In this document: positions 4,973 through 5,756 of the stretch, piece after piece
Numbering within the stretch: position 1 is the stretch's first letter
How the letters are laid out: each line of letters starts with the position of its first letter
NCBI GenBank assembly: GCA_043789035.1
Contig: JAYWIG010000363.1
Location: 1-5,756, forward strand
DNA from: JAYWIG01 sp043789035
GTDB taxonomy: Bacteria; Pseudomonadota; Gammaproteobacteria; Burkholderiales; Burkholderiaceae_E
Reading direction: 5' to 3'
Length of the DNA: 5,756 nt
The notes under the pieces: model-generated
Seen by the model: only the letters and a program-made list of their open reading frames with translations
Told to the model about the DNA's origin: nothing
The model's database searches: none
Made by a program: the position numbers and the translations under genes

Positions 4973-5756
4973 CTAAGTCTGCTCCAACTCATGCACAGCC
5001 ATGCCAACTCCTGGTGCCAGAGGTAGTAACCATGTTTGATGACTGAACATTCGTTCAGCGTCTGCGGCCCCTGCTTGCCATCTCGTTTTGATCGTGGCTT
5101 GGCTAAAGTCAATATCTTTGAACTGATCATCGTCAGGCAGTGCCTTCATTACCAATCGAACGACATTCACGCTACCTACTTCTCCTTGGACAAGCAGTGC
5201 TCGAACCTCAGCATTGTTGCGTGCTGTCAGTGGTAACTTTTCACCCAGTTGCTTAATCACGTTGCGCAAGTCAAGTTGCCGTCTATGGTCAACCAAACGC
5301 TCAGTTGATCGGCTTGCATATTGAGTATTTTTTAGTCGCGTCATAGCGTCGCCAATGGATGTTGGCAGCGTTTCTGTTGGGTCCCATAAGTCGATCATGA
5401 AGCAAAGAGTATTTTGCTTATTTTGACCATTAACTTGCTCGTCCAAAACTACATCGAGAGGTGTATTCGAGTAAATGCCGCCGTCCCAATAAAACTCACC
5501 GTCAATCTCAACTGGTGCAAAACCTGGAGGTAATGCGCCACTGGCCATAATATGTCGAGCGGTCATCGGCGAGCTACCCGAGTTGTCAAAACACTCTAGT
5601 TCAGCGCTAGCAACATTAACAGCGCACACAGTTAAGCGAACATGCGCTTCATTTAGGTAAGCAAAATCAACAAACTGATTAAGTGTTGCTTCTAGGGCCG
5701 ACGTATCGTAAAAGGAAGCCTCTGCAGTAGGTACTTTTTTATCGATATTCCACAGG
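4973..5756 (-). CDS. Patatin-like phospholipase with DUF3734-type C-terminus, 5' end outside window
   Basis: C-terminal 261 or so codons of a patatin-family serine lipase/acyl hydrolase. The frame stays open to the window edge, so the GTG at 5629 is an internal codon rather than the start; the upstream residues (SFYDTSALEATLNQFVDF) continue the family sequence. Visible parts are a VCAVNVASAELECFD strand, an ASGALPPGFAPVEI segment, and YWDGGIYSNTPL, whose Asp (codon 5483-5485) in the DGG motif is the catalytic-dyad aspartate. The Gly-x-Ser-x-Gly nucleophile motif must lie beyond the window. The tail, with LCFMIDLWDPTETLPTS, RLKNTQYASRSTER and a closing TRWQAGAADAERM, resembles the DUF3734 extension. 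It hydrolyses an acyl ester, physiological substrate unknown. The gene runs into bdhA with a 41-nt gap, so a role in lipid or polyhydroxybutyrate turnover is plausible inference. Confidence 0.9.
   Translation of the reverse strand, partial: LWNIDKKVPTAEASFYDTSALEATLNQFVDFAYLNEAHVRLTVCAVNVASAELECFDNSGSSPMTARHIMASGALPPGFAPVEIDGEFYWDGGIYSNTPLDVVLDEQVNGQNKQNTLCFMIDLWDPTETLPTSIGDAMTRLKNTQYASRSTERLVDHRRQLDLRNVIKQLGEKLPLTARNNAEVRALLVQGEVGSVNVVRLVMKALPDDDQFKDIDFSQATIKTRWQAGAADAERMFSHQTWLLPLAPGVGMAVHELEQT

Noticed and set aside
5627..5629. GTG as the start codon of the patatin-like gene
   Set aside because: Family-like sequence continues upstream in frame to base 5756; the catalytic serine region must lie further upstream.

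Overview
The window reads as a Gram-negative, probably betaproteobacterial (Burkholderiales-like) chromosome segment with fairly balanced base composition (judged by eye, not computed). The taxonomic hints are a periplasmic Bug/TctC-type solute receptor next to aromatic-ring oxygenase genes, and a D-3-hydroxybutyrate dehydrogenase beside a patatin/DUF3734 lipase, as expected in a PHB-metabolising betaproteobacterium. Genus cannot be assigned from the sequence alone. Nearly all of the window is coding. I see no tRNA, rRNA, CRISPR array, transposase or IS end.

Region 1 (1-3245, + strand) is a compact catabolic operon of four genes. It holds the 3' part of a four-module type I extradiol (VOC) ring-cleavage dioxygenase, a TctC/Bug-family periplasmic solute receptor, a 74-residue protein whose C-terminal half resembles the helix-turn-helix of large serine recombinases, and a Rieske non-haem iron oxygenase alpha subunit. 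Two of the three junctions are ATGA stop/start overlaps and the third gap is 18 nt, so the genes are almost certainly co-transcribed and two pairs look translationally coupled. The natural reading is capture of an aromatic or related acid (Bug receptor), oxygenation by the Rieske enzyme and ring cleavage by the extradiol enzyme. The substrate is not readable from sequence. No reductase, ferredoxin or TctA/TctB membrane components lie inside the window.

Region 2 (3246-4132, + strand) starts with a 128-nt intergenic stretch holding a T-rich tract and a perfect 12-bp palindrome. Two small genes follow: a GlsB/YeaQ/YmgE-family three-helix membrane protein, and a 165-residue Gln/Asn/Gly-rich protein of unknown function whose ribosome binding site overlaps the stop codon of the first. 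They look like a stress or envelope pair unrelated to the catabolic operon.

Region 3 (4149-5756, - strand) converges on region 2 with only 16 nt between stop codons. It carries the C-terminal part of a patatin-like phospholipase with a DUF3734-type tail (its 5' end lies beyond the window), followed 41 nt later by a D-3-hydroxybutyrate dehydrogenase with all expected catalytic and substrate-binding residues. The two probably form one operon linked to ester, lipid or polyhydroxybutyrate turnover.

The most distinctive element is the 74-residue recombinase-HTH-like protein embedded between the solute receptor and the Rieske oxygenase and coupled to the latter. It has no evident recombination role here and could be a dedicated regulator or accessory factor of the oxygenase.
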